DNA from: Kappaphycus alvarezii
Taxonomy: Eukaryota > Rhodophyta > Florideophyceae > Gigartinales > Solieriaceae
Assembly (NCBI GenBank): GCA_002205965.3
Contig: NADL03000483.1
Span: forward strand, 496,001-560,000
Length of the DNA: 64,000 nucleotides
Reading direction: 5' to 3'
The position numbers and the translations under genes are program-made. Shown here one piece after another: positions 23,701 to 35,420 of this stretch. Numbering within the stretch: position 1 is the first letter of the stretch; every line of letters starts with the position of its first letter. The notes under the pieces were generated by a model. The model had not been told where the DNA came from. It saw nothing but the letters and a program-made list of their open reading frames with translations, and did no database searches.

Positions 23701-24890
23701 GGTACACGACTACACACCTCCTCGTCAATCACCAACTCATACTATCGCCTCAGTAGCAACCAATTAAAATTTCCGCCTAATGATCCATGGTTTTCAACGA
23801 GCATATATTCAGTTCACAGAACAACTCATGCGCAAAATATACATCAAACCCACCAGAGAGCTTAAAATCTCATCAAAAGAACTCTTGCAACAGTTCAAAC
23901 CCCTATAAGGTCTCTCTAATACCATAGACAATTTGAATCGTACCATTTCCCATCTCCTGACTCATGAACTTGGAATAAAACCGAATTCTGTTTACTTGTC
24001 GCTTTATTTCAAATGTAGCGTAGATGGGCTGCTTGGCTTAATTTTTGCTTATGTTGACGAATCTCTCATTTGTGGTAATGAAGCATTCTTAAAGAGACGG
24101 ACAAGACCCTTCAACGCTTCCAATTTAGAGAGCGCCAATATAAAACCAATAAATTCGCTGCAGTCAACTTTTAGACAACTCTAAATGGAAATGTTCCACA
24201 TCAGAGGCCATTCGTAGCACCAATCAAGTAGTTACCACTGAATTCTACCTTCTTGGAATTCAAATATCCTTGCGCAAACCTCTCATGGTTTCTTGACGCT
24301 CTTTCGGATATTTCGTGTGCATTTCAGTTCGCGGGTCAAATTACTGAGAAAAAATTCTGCATCGATGACATAAAATAGATCAACAAGGTCATAAAACACC
24401 TCCACCACACGACTCAATTTCATCTTCGGTATCCCAAACTGGACACGTTCTGCCTTCGCTTCAAATTATACTCTGATTCTTGCCTCGCAAACAACTACGA
24501 CTTGACATTTCAACTTGGATACGTGATGTTATTCGCAGATAAAAAATTATAATATTCAGATCCTTGTGTACTCAAATCGATAAAGCAGTCTCGTTATTAG
24601 TTTTGTTCTCGTTGGTGAAGTTTATGTCTTTGCACATGCAGTTGACTTTGCCCATACACTGAAGAGAGATCTGCAATCAATATACGGTAAAACCATACCG
24701 CTCAACATATTTACCAATTCTGATTCTCGCTTCAACATAATTTACGAATGTTCTACAAATGAAGAAAAGAGACTTATGATCGACATCACGAGCGTTCGAA
24801 ACGCAAACATGCAAAAAGAAATATCTGAAGTGTTCTTTTTTTCGTGGTCGTTCTGCTAATAACCCTGCAGACGCCTTCACAAAAATGTAA
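20770..24890 (+). pseudogene. Ty1/copia gag-pol remnant
   Basis: Protease-like CLDIGQRSVVGHSQSNAYC lies near 21085-21150. After an unexplained 0.7 kb insertion (21390-22080), integrase starts with the H-H-C-C finger: LQHHSFHPFAKKYELIKRSY to CVTCQHF (22390-22530). A core follows with AILVFDCQTHFNAEDIL and FPDKFKVDQGSAFIS (22640-22800). RT begins with IKDIETDSGTF, then ARFVFQGHRDKEKAYLVHDY (23600-23720). The active-site block reads GLIFAYVDESLICGN (24035-24080), where copia normally has YVDD, so the second Asp is Glu. RNase H ends with NEEKRLMIDITSVRNANMQK (24760-24820) and N-P-A-D-A-F-T-K (24862-24885). Many stops and frame changes are present. Classification by protease-integrase-RT-RNase H order is firm. 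Confidence 0.8.
21390..22085. mobile_element. Unidentified insertion within copia pol
   Basis: Protease homology stops near 21370 and the pre-integrase region resumes near 22090. The 0.7 kb between has no copia homology I can see, a different composition (GC-rich and purine-rich at 21600-21900) and only a 91-codon minus-strand ORF without motifs. It could be a non-autonomous transposon, or simply the highly variable spacer. I found no clear terminal repeats. Confidence 0.3.
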
Positions 24891-25005
24891 ACTCACAACC
24901 CTCTGTAATGCGTACTTGGGTTCAACAAATCCGACCTTCCTCTTGCAAAATGGGTCTTTCGTTAAAAACGTACAATTTTAGTCGTCGCTGTGCTTCTCGC
25001 AAATC

Positions 25006-25019
25006 AAAAAGGTGGGCGA
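25006..25019 (+). promoter_or_regulatory. Polypurine tract of the copia element
   Basis: aaaaaggtgggcga immediately precedes the TGGATACACATCC that opens the 3' LTR. Purine tract followed by TG is the expected plus-strand priming site. It lies 120 bp after the pol end. Confidence 0.55.
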
Positions 25020-25330
25020 TTGGATACACATCCTACTGGGGAGCACCGTAGTAACTTTAGTGTAGTACTAAGACCACAGGCGCAGTCAACATTCAGTGCA
25101 TTCATTTAGCTAGCTCCCCTCTTTAGTGGAACATCTCCCTCTGCAGCAATAATTTCGTCTCCATTTTAGTGCATCCACTTTACAAAAACTAGAATCTAGA
25201 CCTATTCTAGCACTACATAAAGGACCCAGTCTACTTAGTAGCGAACAGACTGGGCATAACCATTTAAAGTATTCAACAATGCCTCAACCACTTCGTCAGT
25301 CCAACTAGCGTCCCCACTGGACCGAAAATT
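25020..25330 (+). repeat. 3' LTR of the Ty1/copia element
   Basis: Starts at 25020/25021 after the purine tract and shares about 200 bp with the 5' LTR fragment at 19820-20060 (see there). The right border is not certain; homology fades after ggaccgaaaatt at about 25330. Confidence 0.6.
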
Positions 25331-25559
25331 ACTCCCTTGCAACGTGAAGTGAATCTGAGGAACGGGGTTAATGTGGGTCGCTGTATTGCGGCATAAAATT
25401 GGGAGACAGGTAGGCGGAGACTCGGACGGCAGGCAAGGAGCGGCGGTGAGGTATGGCGAGGGTGGTTCGTCCATGGTGACAGGCGGGGTGGCAGAGTTGG
25501 GGGTGTTGGAAGCAAGCAGGGCGAGGAATGTGAGGCGACATTGGGCGCTATCATCACTC

Positions 25560-26185
25560 AACGACCTGCAAAGGGGAGGGAAATTTTTGGGTTATTTTAA
25601 TGCATGGAGGATGTGGTCGGTTATATCCATGCCGCTAAAGCGTTATGCGGGATGCAAAGGCCTGCAAATGTGGTGTGGGTTCAGTAACCGTCTTAAGGAT
25701 ATCCTATGCCGCACCCTTACTTGCATGGTCATCTCCCTCACCGTATTTCGGAACGGGTCTTTGCCGCTGACCTCCTCAGAAGCCCAACCGAGCAGCCGGC
25801 ACTGGACCTCTTCATCGACGACCCTCTATTTCGCGCCACTGCACCCACTGCACAGGGACTAGATGTGACCATTGTCAACCCTCACTCCGCGCCATACGAC
25901 AATCAGGTAGATAGAGGTCTCTCAGCATTAACCCGCACCGAAAGGCGGAAAAGAAACACCAAGCGATACCGTGTCGTTCCGAAGGTATTGAACTTCCGTA
26001 CCTATCGCCGTCGATACGGACGGGCAGGAGCAAGCGGACTTGAGGCTCTTCATGATCTTACCAACTTTATAGTTAATCGTCGAGGGAACACCCCCTCTGA
26101 ATTCTGGAATCTCAAGACGAAGAAGAAGAAGTTTAATGGCATTCAGTATCTACTGAGGACTGCGCACGTCCCAACTATACGGCTA
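25560..26185 (+). pseudogene. Gamma-type retroelement C-terminal fragment
   Basis: The ORF at 25706-26245 contains LDVTIVNPHSAPYDNQ, then ALTRTERRKRNTKRY, then RYGRAGASGLEALHDLTNFI. D-V-T-I/V near a Pro, an Ala/Glu/Lys-rich helix, and a conserved block with 'GRxGASxLExL' form the usual C-terminal layout of algal and protist non-LTR RT proteins with a restriction-like nuclease fold. The sequence is clearly different from the alpha and beta families. Upstream frames to 25560 are broken and unrecognised. At about 26180 the beta tail on the opposite strand begins. The family assignment is by pattern, not alignment. Confidence 0.4.
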
Positions 26186-26560
26186 AGATCCAACCGGATG
26201 TACCTCGTGGTCCATGCGCATGGGGCTGGTGACAGGATAGATTGAGCGATGGATGACCAGAGGGTGCAACTCAGTCGCTGGTAGATACGGCGGCGGATAA
26301 CACCAGTTTCGGGGACACATGGACCCGATACGCGGAACCAACTCCTCGATAAATGCAATAGTACCAGGGAAGGAGCGCCCGGGGAATCAAACGCCAGAGG
26401 TCGAAACGTGAAAGTTCGCGGCGTGTATGACGCATAAGATGGGCCAGTTGAGGGAGCGGGGAGCGTCGGGCGAGGTTGGTTCCAAAGTTGTAACCTTGTC
26501 GCGGGCCGCCGCTTCAGCAGTGGTGCGAAACTACGGCCTTGAACGACACGTGTCTCGGCG
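26168..26560 (-). pseudogene. Beta-family non-LTR tail
   Basis: The minus strand reads RRRIYQRLSCTLWSSIAQSI (about 26215-26305), matching RTRIYQRISCALGSS at 43.9 kb and MRQRVYQRLYCTLWSS at 54.0 kb, then a frame-shifted M-D-H-E-V-H-P tail. Upstream the F-x-x-x-W-R-L-I-P-R-A block is a decayed FQPLAFDSLGAP. Strongly 5'-truncated, abutting a palindrome at 26569. Confidence 0.5.
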
Positions 26561-26568
26561 TTGTTCTA

Positions 26569-26595
26569 CAATATACAGTACTGTACTGTATATTG
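26569..26595. repeat. Perfect palindrome of TACTGTAC type
   Basis: caatatacagtac, a single t, then gtactgtatattg: 13-bp perfect arms with a one-base centre. It lies between the beta tail (minus) and alpha copy D (plus). Confidence 0.8.
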
Positions 26596-26889
26596 GCTGA
26601 ATAAACCGAAAACTGTGCACATCCCCCACCTGGTGGACCGGAGCTCGAGACAGGGCTCATGGACCCCTACCTGAATCTTATGAAATAAAAGGTCTTTCTT
26701 TCTCTATTTTGAATACGAAGTTTACTTTACCACAGACATATGCAGGTGCAACATGCGAATTCCTAAATACCTCACTGAAACAAACCTAAAACAATTAGGT
26801 TTGAATTGGGTGGCTGAACTCTGCATGTTGTTACGGTACCTCTTCTACCACCTCTCTTTAGAAGAGGTAGAAGAGGTACTGTACAGTGC

Positions 26890-28000
26890 AGTATAGTTGT
26901 ACAGTAGGAGCGGAAATGCAGTGGCGACTCTACAGTACAGTAAATGTCGCCGCATATGCGGCGGGCATAATTGGTCCCGATCAACTGCGATGCTATGACG
27001 AGCCTGGTGCGTCGGAACACCCGGCGTATAGATTCTCGGAAACGGATGAACAACTCCGGGAGTTCGTCCGACGGCTCCATCTGTCGGCTGCTAAAGAATA
27101 CGGCCGACTTCCAGAATACTGAAGACGGTCAGCATTGCTGCAAAGCCCGATAATTCACACAACATTCTACATCGAGCTTGGTCGACTCGGCAACAAGGTC
27201 GTTCTGGAAAAATGATGAATGGGCAAGGTCTTTCAACACTGCAATGCACTCGGAAGCCGATATTCGGCGAGGGACCGGCCGTCGAGCATACCTTGAGATG
27301 CCCGCAACATCCTTCCTCACTGCACATCCATCGAGGCTAACAGAACGTACTACGGGATGTAGAAAGTCATGCTACGTCGCTATCTAGTGGTTCCCATGTT
27401 TAATGTTGCTGCTGCACCGCTGCGGTGCGTGGACTACCATAGATTCATGATTCTTCGAGACCGCGCGCCGACCTCGTCAAGAGCTTCGGATGGACCTCCG
27501 CACTGCAGTGGTGAGGGTATTTGGTCGAGAGCTGTTCACAACATCAGGACTCGGCGTCAGGTACGAGTCGAAGTACCTCCTTCCTGGGTGAACGCGCGCC
27601 TCGCGGACATACTGGTGCACCAACGGACTGATACAGAAAACAACCCGCGCTCTCTCCAAGTGGCTGCGCGTCTCCTATCATCGCCATTCCAGGACAGATA
27701 TATTACGATGGCAGCACGGGAAGCGCGAGCCGTTGCCAATGCAGCAGAAAAGCGGAAGATGAGGGATTGGACAACGATAGTGGCAGTCATTCTAGCGAGG
27801 CACTCCCGGGAAGATCAAGGCTGGAATTTGTCCCGCCAGCTTTCGACTCGTTAGGGCCACCATCTATGACAGCATCCAAGGTCGTAAAAAGATACGCGGA
27901 AGCTGTCGCATCTGGCAGCGGTTGTTCGATGGGAGGTGTGAAGACTTGCCAGTATCTGAAGCAAACCCCCTCAAAAGTACATTTAAATTAACTTCCTCCT
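26890..28000 (+). pseudogene. Alpha-family non-LTR 3' fragment (copy D)
   Basis: NVAAYAAGIIGPDQLRCYDE, then EFVRRLHLSA (26940-27090), matches copy C's NLAAYAASIIDAEQL and EFVRRLHPS. Then EWARSFNTAMHSEADIRR and FLTAHPS (27215-27340), a zinc motif that has lost its cysteines (LRCVDYHRFM), NARLADILVH in place of RPAD (27590-27620), REARAVANAAEKRKMRDW (27720-27770) and FVPPAFDSLGPPSMT (27830-27870). The last ORF ends near 27991. The 5' border is in TACTGTAC-rich sequence (26870-26942). Several frame changes are present. Confidence 0.75.
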
Positions 28001-28109
28001 CTTCATGACGGCAATAAAATAGTTTGTATTCCACGCCTGACCATTAATTAATTTTTCCATTCAGATTTGCAACTCCAAATGGGTTCCAGCCAATCCATAA
28101 ATCTTAATA

Positions 28110-29460
28110 AAGATGGCCCTTTTTTCCCCACGGCATTTTTCCCTACCCAGGCAGAAATCTTATTCCTCGGAATTATTCGTGTTATTCCCTACCACCTCAG
28201 CGATGTCATCTATTCCCCATAACTCCGAGTTAAAATGTAGAAACATTCAAAGTTCCCTGGCAGAACAACTCGCCTCCTTTCCCCCAAGGGGTAACCGGCC
28301 TTTGAAAAAGGGCGCTCGACAATATTTGAAGTAGGTAACAAAAATCGCAGGTCATTATATTCTCTCTCACCCCTCAACTGCAACAAACGACGCCCCTACA
28401 CCCATATCTTCAGAACTGTCCGTCACATCAGCTTCCAGTCTTAAATGAGCCAAAGATAATTTCTCTTCACCTGAAAGACGTATGAGAATTCCGTCCTGCA
28501 CTTTCACAATAACAGGCTCAAAATTCGGATCGTGAACCCAAATTGGCGTCGGACCAAGGCGGTCATTGATACCTTCCCAGCCAAAATCCTCAACTCAGTA
28601 ATCAAATACAAATCTTACATCGGCAAGTGTAATATTGTTCTTCCGCAGCGTTTTTGTAACAGAGTTCAACTCCCTCAACTCCCAACTACTTTGTAAACGA
28701 GACGATTTTGAACTGTGAAGTGGTTAGTAAAAGCTCATCAATTTCCTTCAATCCCAACTGCGGTAGTAGATTCTTTATATCCTAATATCGAACCAACATG
28801 TCGTGTGTTGAACTCCACCTCGTCTTATTGGCCGTTTTCGCTTGAAGGTGCGTCAGTTTAAGTAACTTAGCGCAGGAATGAGATTCTTCAACTTCATCCT
28901 AACCCCGTGAATCTGGTCAATTATGTCTGCATGGCCTGCTCAATAGCTCTGGACCGCAAGATTGAAGCGATGACTTGCGCAACCAGTAAACCACATCCCT
29001 GCTTTCTCTGCAAACGCCTTGTTTGTCGAACAGTTGTGTCCTACTAACGCAGCTACATTTGCCCAAGTTTTAGAGTACAACTCTAAAATGTAGCAAAAGA
29101 AGCGATAGTGCTCGTTCTCGTCTAATGATTCAACCATTGGCGAAAAAGTCAAAAGTAGTTTCCGAAATCCAGAGTCGTTCTTACTATCAGTAATTGATGC
29201 AAAATAGTAATGTGATGGGTATCGCCTTCAGTCCAACCGTCAAACACGAGGTCAAACTTGTCCGACAGTAAAGCAACAATTTTCGCTTCAACTTTTTCCG
29301 TAAGCTCGGACAGGTACTTCATAAAAGTGTTGATATAGGTCGGTTCTACCTTCATATGGCGCCGAAGCACCCTATCTTCGCATGTGGAGATGGGGCGAAG
29401 ACCTATGATGACGATCTGAAGCCAATCAAATATAGCTTGAACCTTTTTTGAGTAGCAGAA
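28110..29460 (-). pseudogene. hAT-superfamily transposase remnant
   Basis: From high to low coordinates: AIFDWLQIVI (about 29425), HMKVEPTYINTFMKYLSELT then EAKIVALLSDKFDLVFDGWT (29260-29370), THHITILHQLL, ALVGHNCSTNKAFA (29010-29060, the usual 'VGDNxxxN' with Asp changed to His), FTGCASHRFNLAVQ (28945-28985), a degraded helical insertion, then ISLADVRFVFDY- and NFEPVIVKVQDGILIRLSGE-like text near 28470-28640. The C-terminal dimerisation motif reads FLHFNSELWGIDDI near 28200-28245. This hAT differs from the DUF659 type at 0-1.9 kb. Stops and the lost Asp show it is inactive. Confidence 0.75.
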
Positions 29461-32400
29461 ATCTGATAATTGATTAATAGATCGAGCACTGGCGGTGGAT
29501 TAGATCTGCTTATGCTAAGGGTGGTGACGGGTAACTTGGGACAATAGATTAGTGCAGCTGGTGCCTTTTTTTACTACTTTGCCGCAATTACACACCCACT
29601 TGGTGCTGTCAACTTGCCGTTGGTTAAAGCAGGCAGAGAAGATCTCCCTGTTAGCAGAAGAAGGTTGCGAGTTCATAGTGATGAGCAAATGATGCCCTTT
29701 GCTTGGAATTACGCCTGTTATGCACCAAATCGGCCGATCCTGCTGGGTGGCGTTGACGACCTAAGGCTATTTGATCGATGCGGGAGCCAGTAAATTGACC
29801 ATCCAGGATCTAATATCAAGAATGACAATCTGTCAACAAATCTATCATATCGTTAAAATACCTGAAATAGTTTGCGTTTTAAGAATAAAAATCCTCTCTT
29901 GGTAGCAAGAAAATGAATAATTTTTCTGACAATACGCGATATTTATTTAATTTCTTAGGAATTATTTATATTGTTCAATATGGGAATAATTTTTTGACGG
30001 GGTTTGATCTGAAGCTTAGCTACGAAATCGGGTTAACGTGCCGCCCAACACACAGAGTTGAGCCAACATGCAGTATTCAGGAAGCTTTTGCGGACTCAGC
30101 GGCGTTACACATCCATGAATCAGTGATAAACGAATATTTCGAAAAATGCAGAAGTCATACTGTAATTCAAAACTCCCCTTTCCCCTTTTCACGAAGCACA
30201 CTCCTCTGTTGCGAAAAATAAATGTTCAGCAAAGAAAAAGCAGGCTAAAAGTGTTACAGGCAATCTAAAAAAACACTTTTTTACTTGGCGTGAACAAGTA
30301 GTTTAAATGGAAATAAAATAGCTTATTAGTCACTTTCACTTCAATATTCAAAGCGACGAGGCTCTCAATTGGCGAATAGGTACCGGAGCCTATCCTGAAC
30401 ACCTGGTACTCCATTAGCTAAGATACATAGGGGGTTTTCTAGATCACCGTACTCTGAATGAAGTAAAAGCAGTAAGTCTGATAAAGTGTAAATGGACGGC
30501 TAGAGTAGAGAAAGTATAGACTAAAGTATTAGTGATGTTCATAGACTTGATATATCCAACAGCTATGGAATGGAACAGATCCATTACTGGGATGCAAATA
30601 GAATCCGTATAGATAAATATACGGTGGGGCCGTCCCTGTTTTTGCGGTACTCGTTATTATTGTTCCTGGCGTATGATTTCTCTGGTTTCATTCATTCATC
30701 ATAAACCTTTGGACAGATAGATCTCAAGTACTTTTCGTATAGATCTGATTAGGTGTACCGTATTTTGTAAGCTATAAGGTGTCACTCGAGCTATCCGCCG
30801 TCCCTGTAAGTAAATATCAGATAAAATAAGTGCTTAGAGTAATACTCATTCACAAAAATAACATAAACTTTAATACGTTTTATCAGAATGTAAGATCACA
30901 TGGACATAACGCAAGAAATACTTTTCGATTCTTTTAACATCCAGGTTGGAATTTTAGTTCCGATTAAAAGATAATAAGTCATGCTCATTCGTGTAAAGAT
31001 ATCAAACGCCCCTAGAAAAACGTCAAAATCGACTTCCAAACAGGTAGGTACTCTGCGGCTTTTCTTACTACAACCACACAGTCAATTACAAGTTCCGGTC
31101 TTATCTGTGAGCGAATAAATGTAACATAGTTGAGAAACACTGTCAAAGTTTTTTGACGAATGAAGAATCCAATTATACTTTCAAACTTAATGAATATTTA
31201 TCAACTTATAGTTTAGTGATTAAATGAAATATTCCAGCACACGATTTAATACGTTTCCGATAGATATTGTTGGTCGCGAAAGCCATTAGGATGTGTCTTA
31301 ATACATAAAGTAACCCTCAGAGCTTTATTGTGAGATTTAAACTAAGTACCTGCTTATAAAAGAGGCACTACCTGCAATTTTGAAGGTCCGTACCTCGAAG
31401 CTCGCTTTACGACAATGATGAACCCAGATTACACTATGAATGAAAGAGAAGCAACGGATTTTTAATCAAACGAATCTACAGACTACACACAAACTACCTC
31501 AGAGGAACTACACTGGGTCTCTTGAAACACCCTCTGCATCAACTGCGGCGATCCAAATCACGCAACTAATAATTTAAAGAAGCCATTCAATTCTGCAAAG
31601 GTTGATGAACAGAAGCTTAAGGAAAAATGAAACAGAAATTGTAAAACACACGCCGTGAATTTAGCCTCCGTGTAACTTTGCAGACAGCTTGATGTAGTAG
31701 TGTTGGGTTGGAAAATTATGTGCACAGACATGATATATATACCACGTGATAAAAAATCGGGAAAATAAATATATGAATTTGCCCGAAAATACGAAATCAT
31801 ACACGGATAAAAGAAGGACGCATGGTGATGACATGTTAACCAGGAAAACATGAGACAGTCGGATAATTTAACATAAATTCTGGCAAATATGGAAGTCAAC
31901 TACCGAAAGAGCTCAATTGAAGTGGATATTTTGTCTAATTTAGGCGTTTTTGATCAAATTCATCATAATAAGCACTTTGTAAAAAATCAATACAGTTTCC
32001 TGGCTGATGAACTGAGAATGGTATAATAATTTGCCTAGATTGAATGTTACATGGACGTTTCCTGAGTTATTGGTGTGAATTTCGGCCTCCTGTGCGACTT
32101 GTGCCACACATATAGTACTACATGGTTAAAGTTTCATTTTATTCAGTGAGCTTTGGGCTGCTCACGGGATACTTGGTGGTCCGATCGCTATCTGGCAGCA
32201 TTTTAAAATGATTATATACGGTAAATTTATACTTTATGTCCGCATTATTTCAAAAGTCAGCTATTTCTCTTGGCCCTATTTACCAGGGTACCTATATGGT
32301 CCCATGGATTCAATGTTCCACTTATACAAGTGGACAGTTGAACGCGCTCTGAAGACCAAAAATGTAGCAGAAAAAGTCTACAAAGTTTCTTAAGATCATT

Positions 32401-33890
32401 CTATCGACGAATGCGACGAAACAGATGGCCACATGTAACGTACCAGTGCTGTATTCGTCACAGGAAGCGAGGGGTTCAATATTTTGCTGTTCTACTGGCG
32501 TTACTCAAGGTCGCCCACTTCGAGAATTGGTCGCTACCTTCGTCGATTTCTGTAAATAACGCACTTAAACCGGGAGTTTTTCAACCCGTTGCTTTCTCGG
32601 CTTGCAGAGATTTCAAGGGTGAAATTTTCTTCCCTCCTCTTTGCTGGAGTAGGCATCGATTAAACCCTTTTCGGGTTGTGTCTGTTTAGAAGGCCCACTT
32701 ATATGTTCAAATAAAGGTTCCGCTTCCCCCCTGTACCAAAGAGCTACATCTTAAGAGTGAATATTAGTTTGACGTATCGAACGAGAATACTTTCATGAAA
32801 TGCGGGGCCAAAGTTTGGGCGTCACAATTATAGCGAAAATACAATGAGAAATGGAAGTTGGTGCTGTGATGTAACCGTAGCTAGTAGCGCGACCTAGAAC
32901 ATGACAAACATAGGATGAAGTAATGATTCCATCCGTTTCCGCAGCTTTTTGGTCGTTCAAATCACCATCTTAAGTCAGTTAAAGCTTTTCAATTGAATAT
33001 TTTCATATGAATTATTGGATTCCGCCTTTTTTTATCCATATAGAACTCTGCTTATTTTAGTTGCCAATCTTACTACGTGAAAACTTCAAAAAATTCACTC
33101 ATACACCTCTGTTATTTTTCCGACATTCGTCCAAAGATCAAGAACCATACTGCTTCCTGTCCATAACTACGCCATATTGACTTAATCAGTGACCCACCAC
33201 TGAATTCTATGTTTTTGATTTGTACATTTACGACTTATTATTTTGTCATTCATTTGAGTTCCCAAATTTCAATGCTCTTGAAAAAAATTAAAAGTCAGAA
33301 GGTCATAGAAAACTTGACCTAATATGTGGTGAACGTCACTTTCAAATATCTTTGTTTTGAAACTAATTGCGTGCAGCTCGTCCGATTCTGGAAGTAGCGA
33401 TGAAACTCGAGTTGTCCTTACCATCTCCCTAAGCCTCCGGGAGCAGACAAAAATGAATCACTCTGCTTCCCGTAAACTGTTAGCATTCAGATACTGGTAA
33501 CGTTTCCAGGCTCTTCTGACTTTTGACAAAAGAAAAGTGAAGAAAAAAGAAGAGCGCATTCTGCGTGGTTAATATGCCATGTCAGACTCCTAAATGTCAT
33601 GTGTGTAGGGTAGCACCAGGTAGCCGTTCTCCATTCCTGTGGCACAATAATTGCTATAAGCGTCTCTTGGCCATAAAAATTCTTTAATGACTAAGTCAGA
33701 CCGGGTTTGTGCATAGCTTTGCACGTAGACAATCCTTCTCCGACCACCATTTCAACAAATTTTGTGTAACAGATCGCCCTGCGCGGAGTGTGTGTCAATC
33801 ACTTTTGTACCGCATGTCCAGAACATTTGTATTTTTTTCTTTCAATGCTTTCTTTTGGGTAAGGAATGCAGGCGTGTGTAAAGCGTTTAA
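29461..33890. other. AT-rich region, no recognised gene
   Basis: About 4.4 kb of AT-rich sequence with only short ORFs (the longest about 113 codons, minus, 31558-31899; and 92 codons, plus, 32411-32689). None carries a motif I recognise. No clear tandem repeats or LTR pairs were seen. Probably old, decayed insertions. Confidence 0.35.
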
Positions 33891-34199
33891 AATTAAACTT
33901 CATTTCTGAATACCAAAAGAGCTGTTACTGGGCATTCTCAAGTCAGCTGTTGGAAGGTTTGCTACACACCTCTCGTCAAATGCAACGCTCTGCACGAGCC
34001 TCGGCAAAGAGCTTAGCATTACTCGCCTTGCACTTGAGCAGCTTGAATAAAAGCCGCGGCACATCTTTGTGTACTGTGAGGATAAGCTCCAACGTATCCT
34101 CTGTTTCCGGTAGACCAAAACAGAGTAATCGCACGCACAACCTATTCGACGTTTCTTTGAATAAAATAAGGCGGGACATCACCAGCACTTATGCGTTTT

Positions 34200-35420
34200 A
34201 GTGAGCCGCTCAGATAGGGAGGGAAGCTGTCAGTGGCTTTTCTCGATGTTTCGTTTCGTAACATCCGAGCAGGGCATCCTCCTCACAATATCAGAACAAA
34301 AAATGTCTGAGCCATCTGTGTGGATAAAAAGCCGTGCTGCTTGGTTCATTTGGAACAGCAACTTGATTCGTGAGACTAGATCTTCAGCGTTTAAACGCTT
34401 CCGATTCCTTCTTTCCCCAGTCTACAGCAGATAGAAGGATATTGGAATACCCACGCTGTTTCCGTGCATTTGCAGGCTCTTATAAATCCTCCAAGAAATT
34501 GTGCAGTGGGTCAATGAGAGTTTTAAAGTTGGGAACGGAAGTCTTCATCTGCTGCAGTGCACATACTAACTGCTGTAGATGGGCTCCTTCAGTCATTGGT
34601 TATATCTTCTGAGTTCCATCGATACAGCTAGTGTCGAATCTCACGCCGGAGCTCGATAGCAATCTTCCGCGCCAACTAATGTTCATCATAGAAAGATAGC
34701 ATTTCGCAGGGTGAAACTTCTATTGCTGTCTTTGAAAAATTGAATAGCTTTTGCATCGCACCGAAGAGACCGATTTTGATAGAATGATTCAGAAGAATTT
34801 CATAGAGCTAATAAAAAACATCGGAGAGAATATTTTAGGTAAGTTGGAAGCGAGTGTGGAATGCAGATATCTGACTGTATTGGTCTTGACGTTCAAAACA
34901 CGCGTGGGAGTGTAGACTCCGTCAGATGTTACGAATGACTGACATTATTGGCTTTCAAAACAGTGTGGTAGCTGCCAATAACTTTAATATAGTTGAAAGG
35001 TGCGTAGTAGCTCTACCTATCAATTTAATGCTGATCCTCCTCAATTTTTGGCATAAGCATTCAGTGTTTTGCGTAGACTTGTTGACAGTTCATAGGTCAA
35101 TTGCGAAGCGGATCTTCGCGGGAGCGTGTTTTGGGACAAGAAGTGGTGCTCAAGCCCAAATTTATGTGGTTTTCGCACACACCATGGCAAAGGACAATAA
35201 TTCTGCAAAAAGTTCTTTGAGGAGCTCCCGCTGTTGTTGGGAGTAGTTCCTGAGATATACATGGGCTGGAGGGCTTTCTTGAATGAGGTGTATCTTGAGC
35301 TTGTCGATAGCTGCCGGTGGTCCCCTAATATATAGTGGCCCAAAAGTCTTTCATTTCTTCAGTCTCGTCGGGGTAGCGGGTTATGCGGAACTTGTAGTTT
35401 CTTCTCCGTTGCCAGATACC
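34200..35420 (-). pseudogene. Ty3/gypsy reverse transcriptase remnant
   Basis: From high to low coordinates: ESPPAHVYLRNYSQQQRELL (about 35220-35280, the start of the RT), a split 'DLRxVN...PMPKIEE' block (35040-35100), SYWQLP with SFVTSDGVYTPTRVL (34890-34990), FHPAKCYL near 34700, GVRFDTSCIDG (34630-34660), then GAHLQQLVCALQQMKTSVPN, PLHNFLEDL and VDWGKKESEAF (34390-34620), the RT-RNase H connection. The order and spacing are those of gypsy elements with the LQQFVCA-type connection found in oomycetes and algae. The catalytic YxDD is not readable. Flanking minus-strand ORFs to 33.9 and 36.1 kb may be further pol pieces. Confidence 0.6.

Noticed and set aside
25235..25561. 108-codon minus ORF near the copia 3' LTR
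   Set aside because: Pro/Thr-rich, overlaps a plus-strand ORF and the LTR; no motif.
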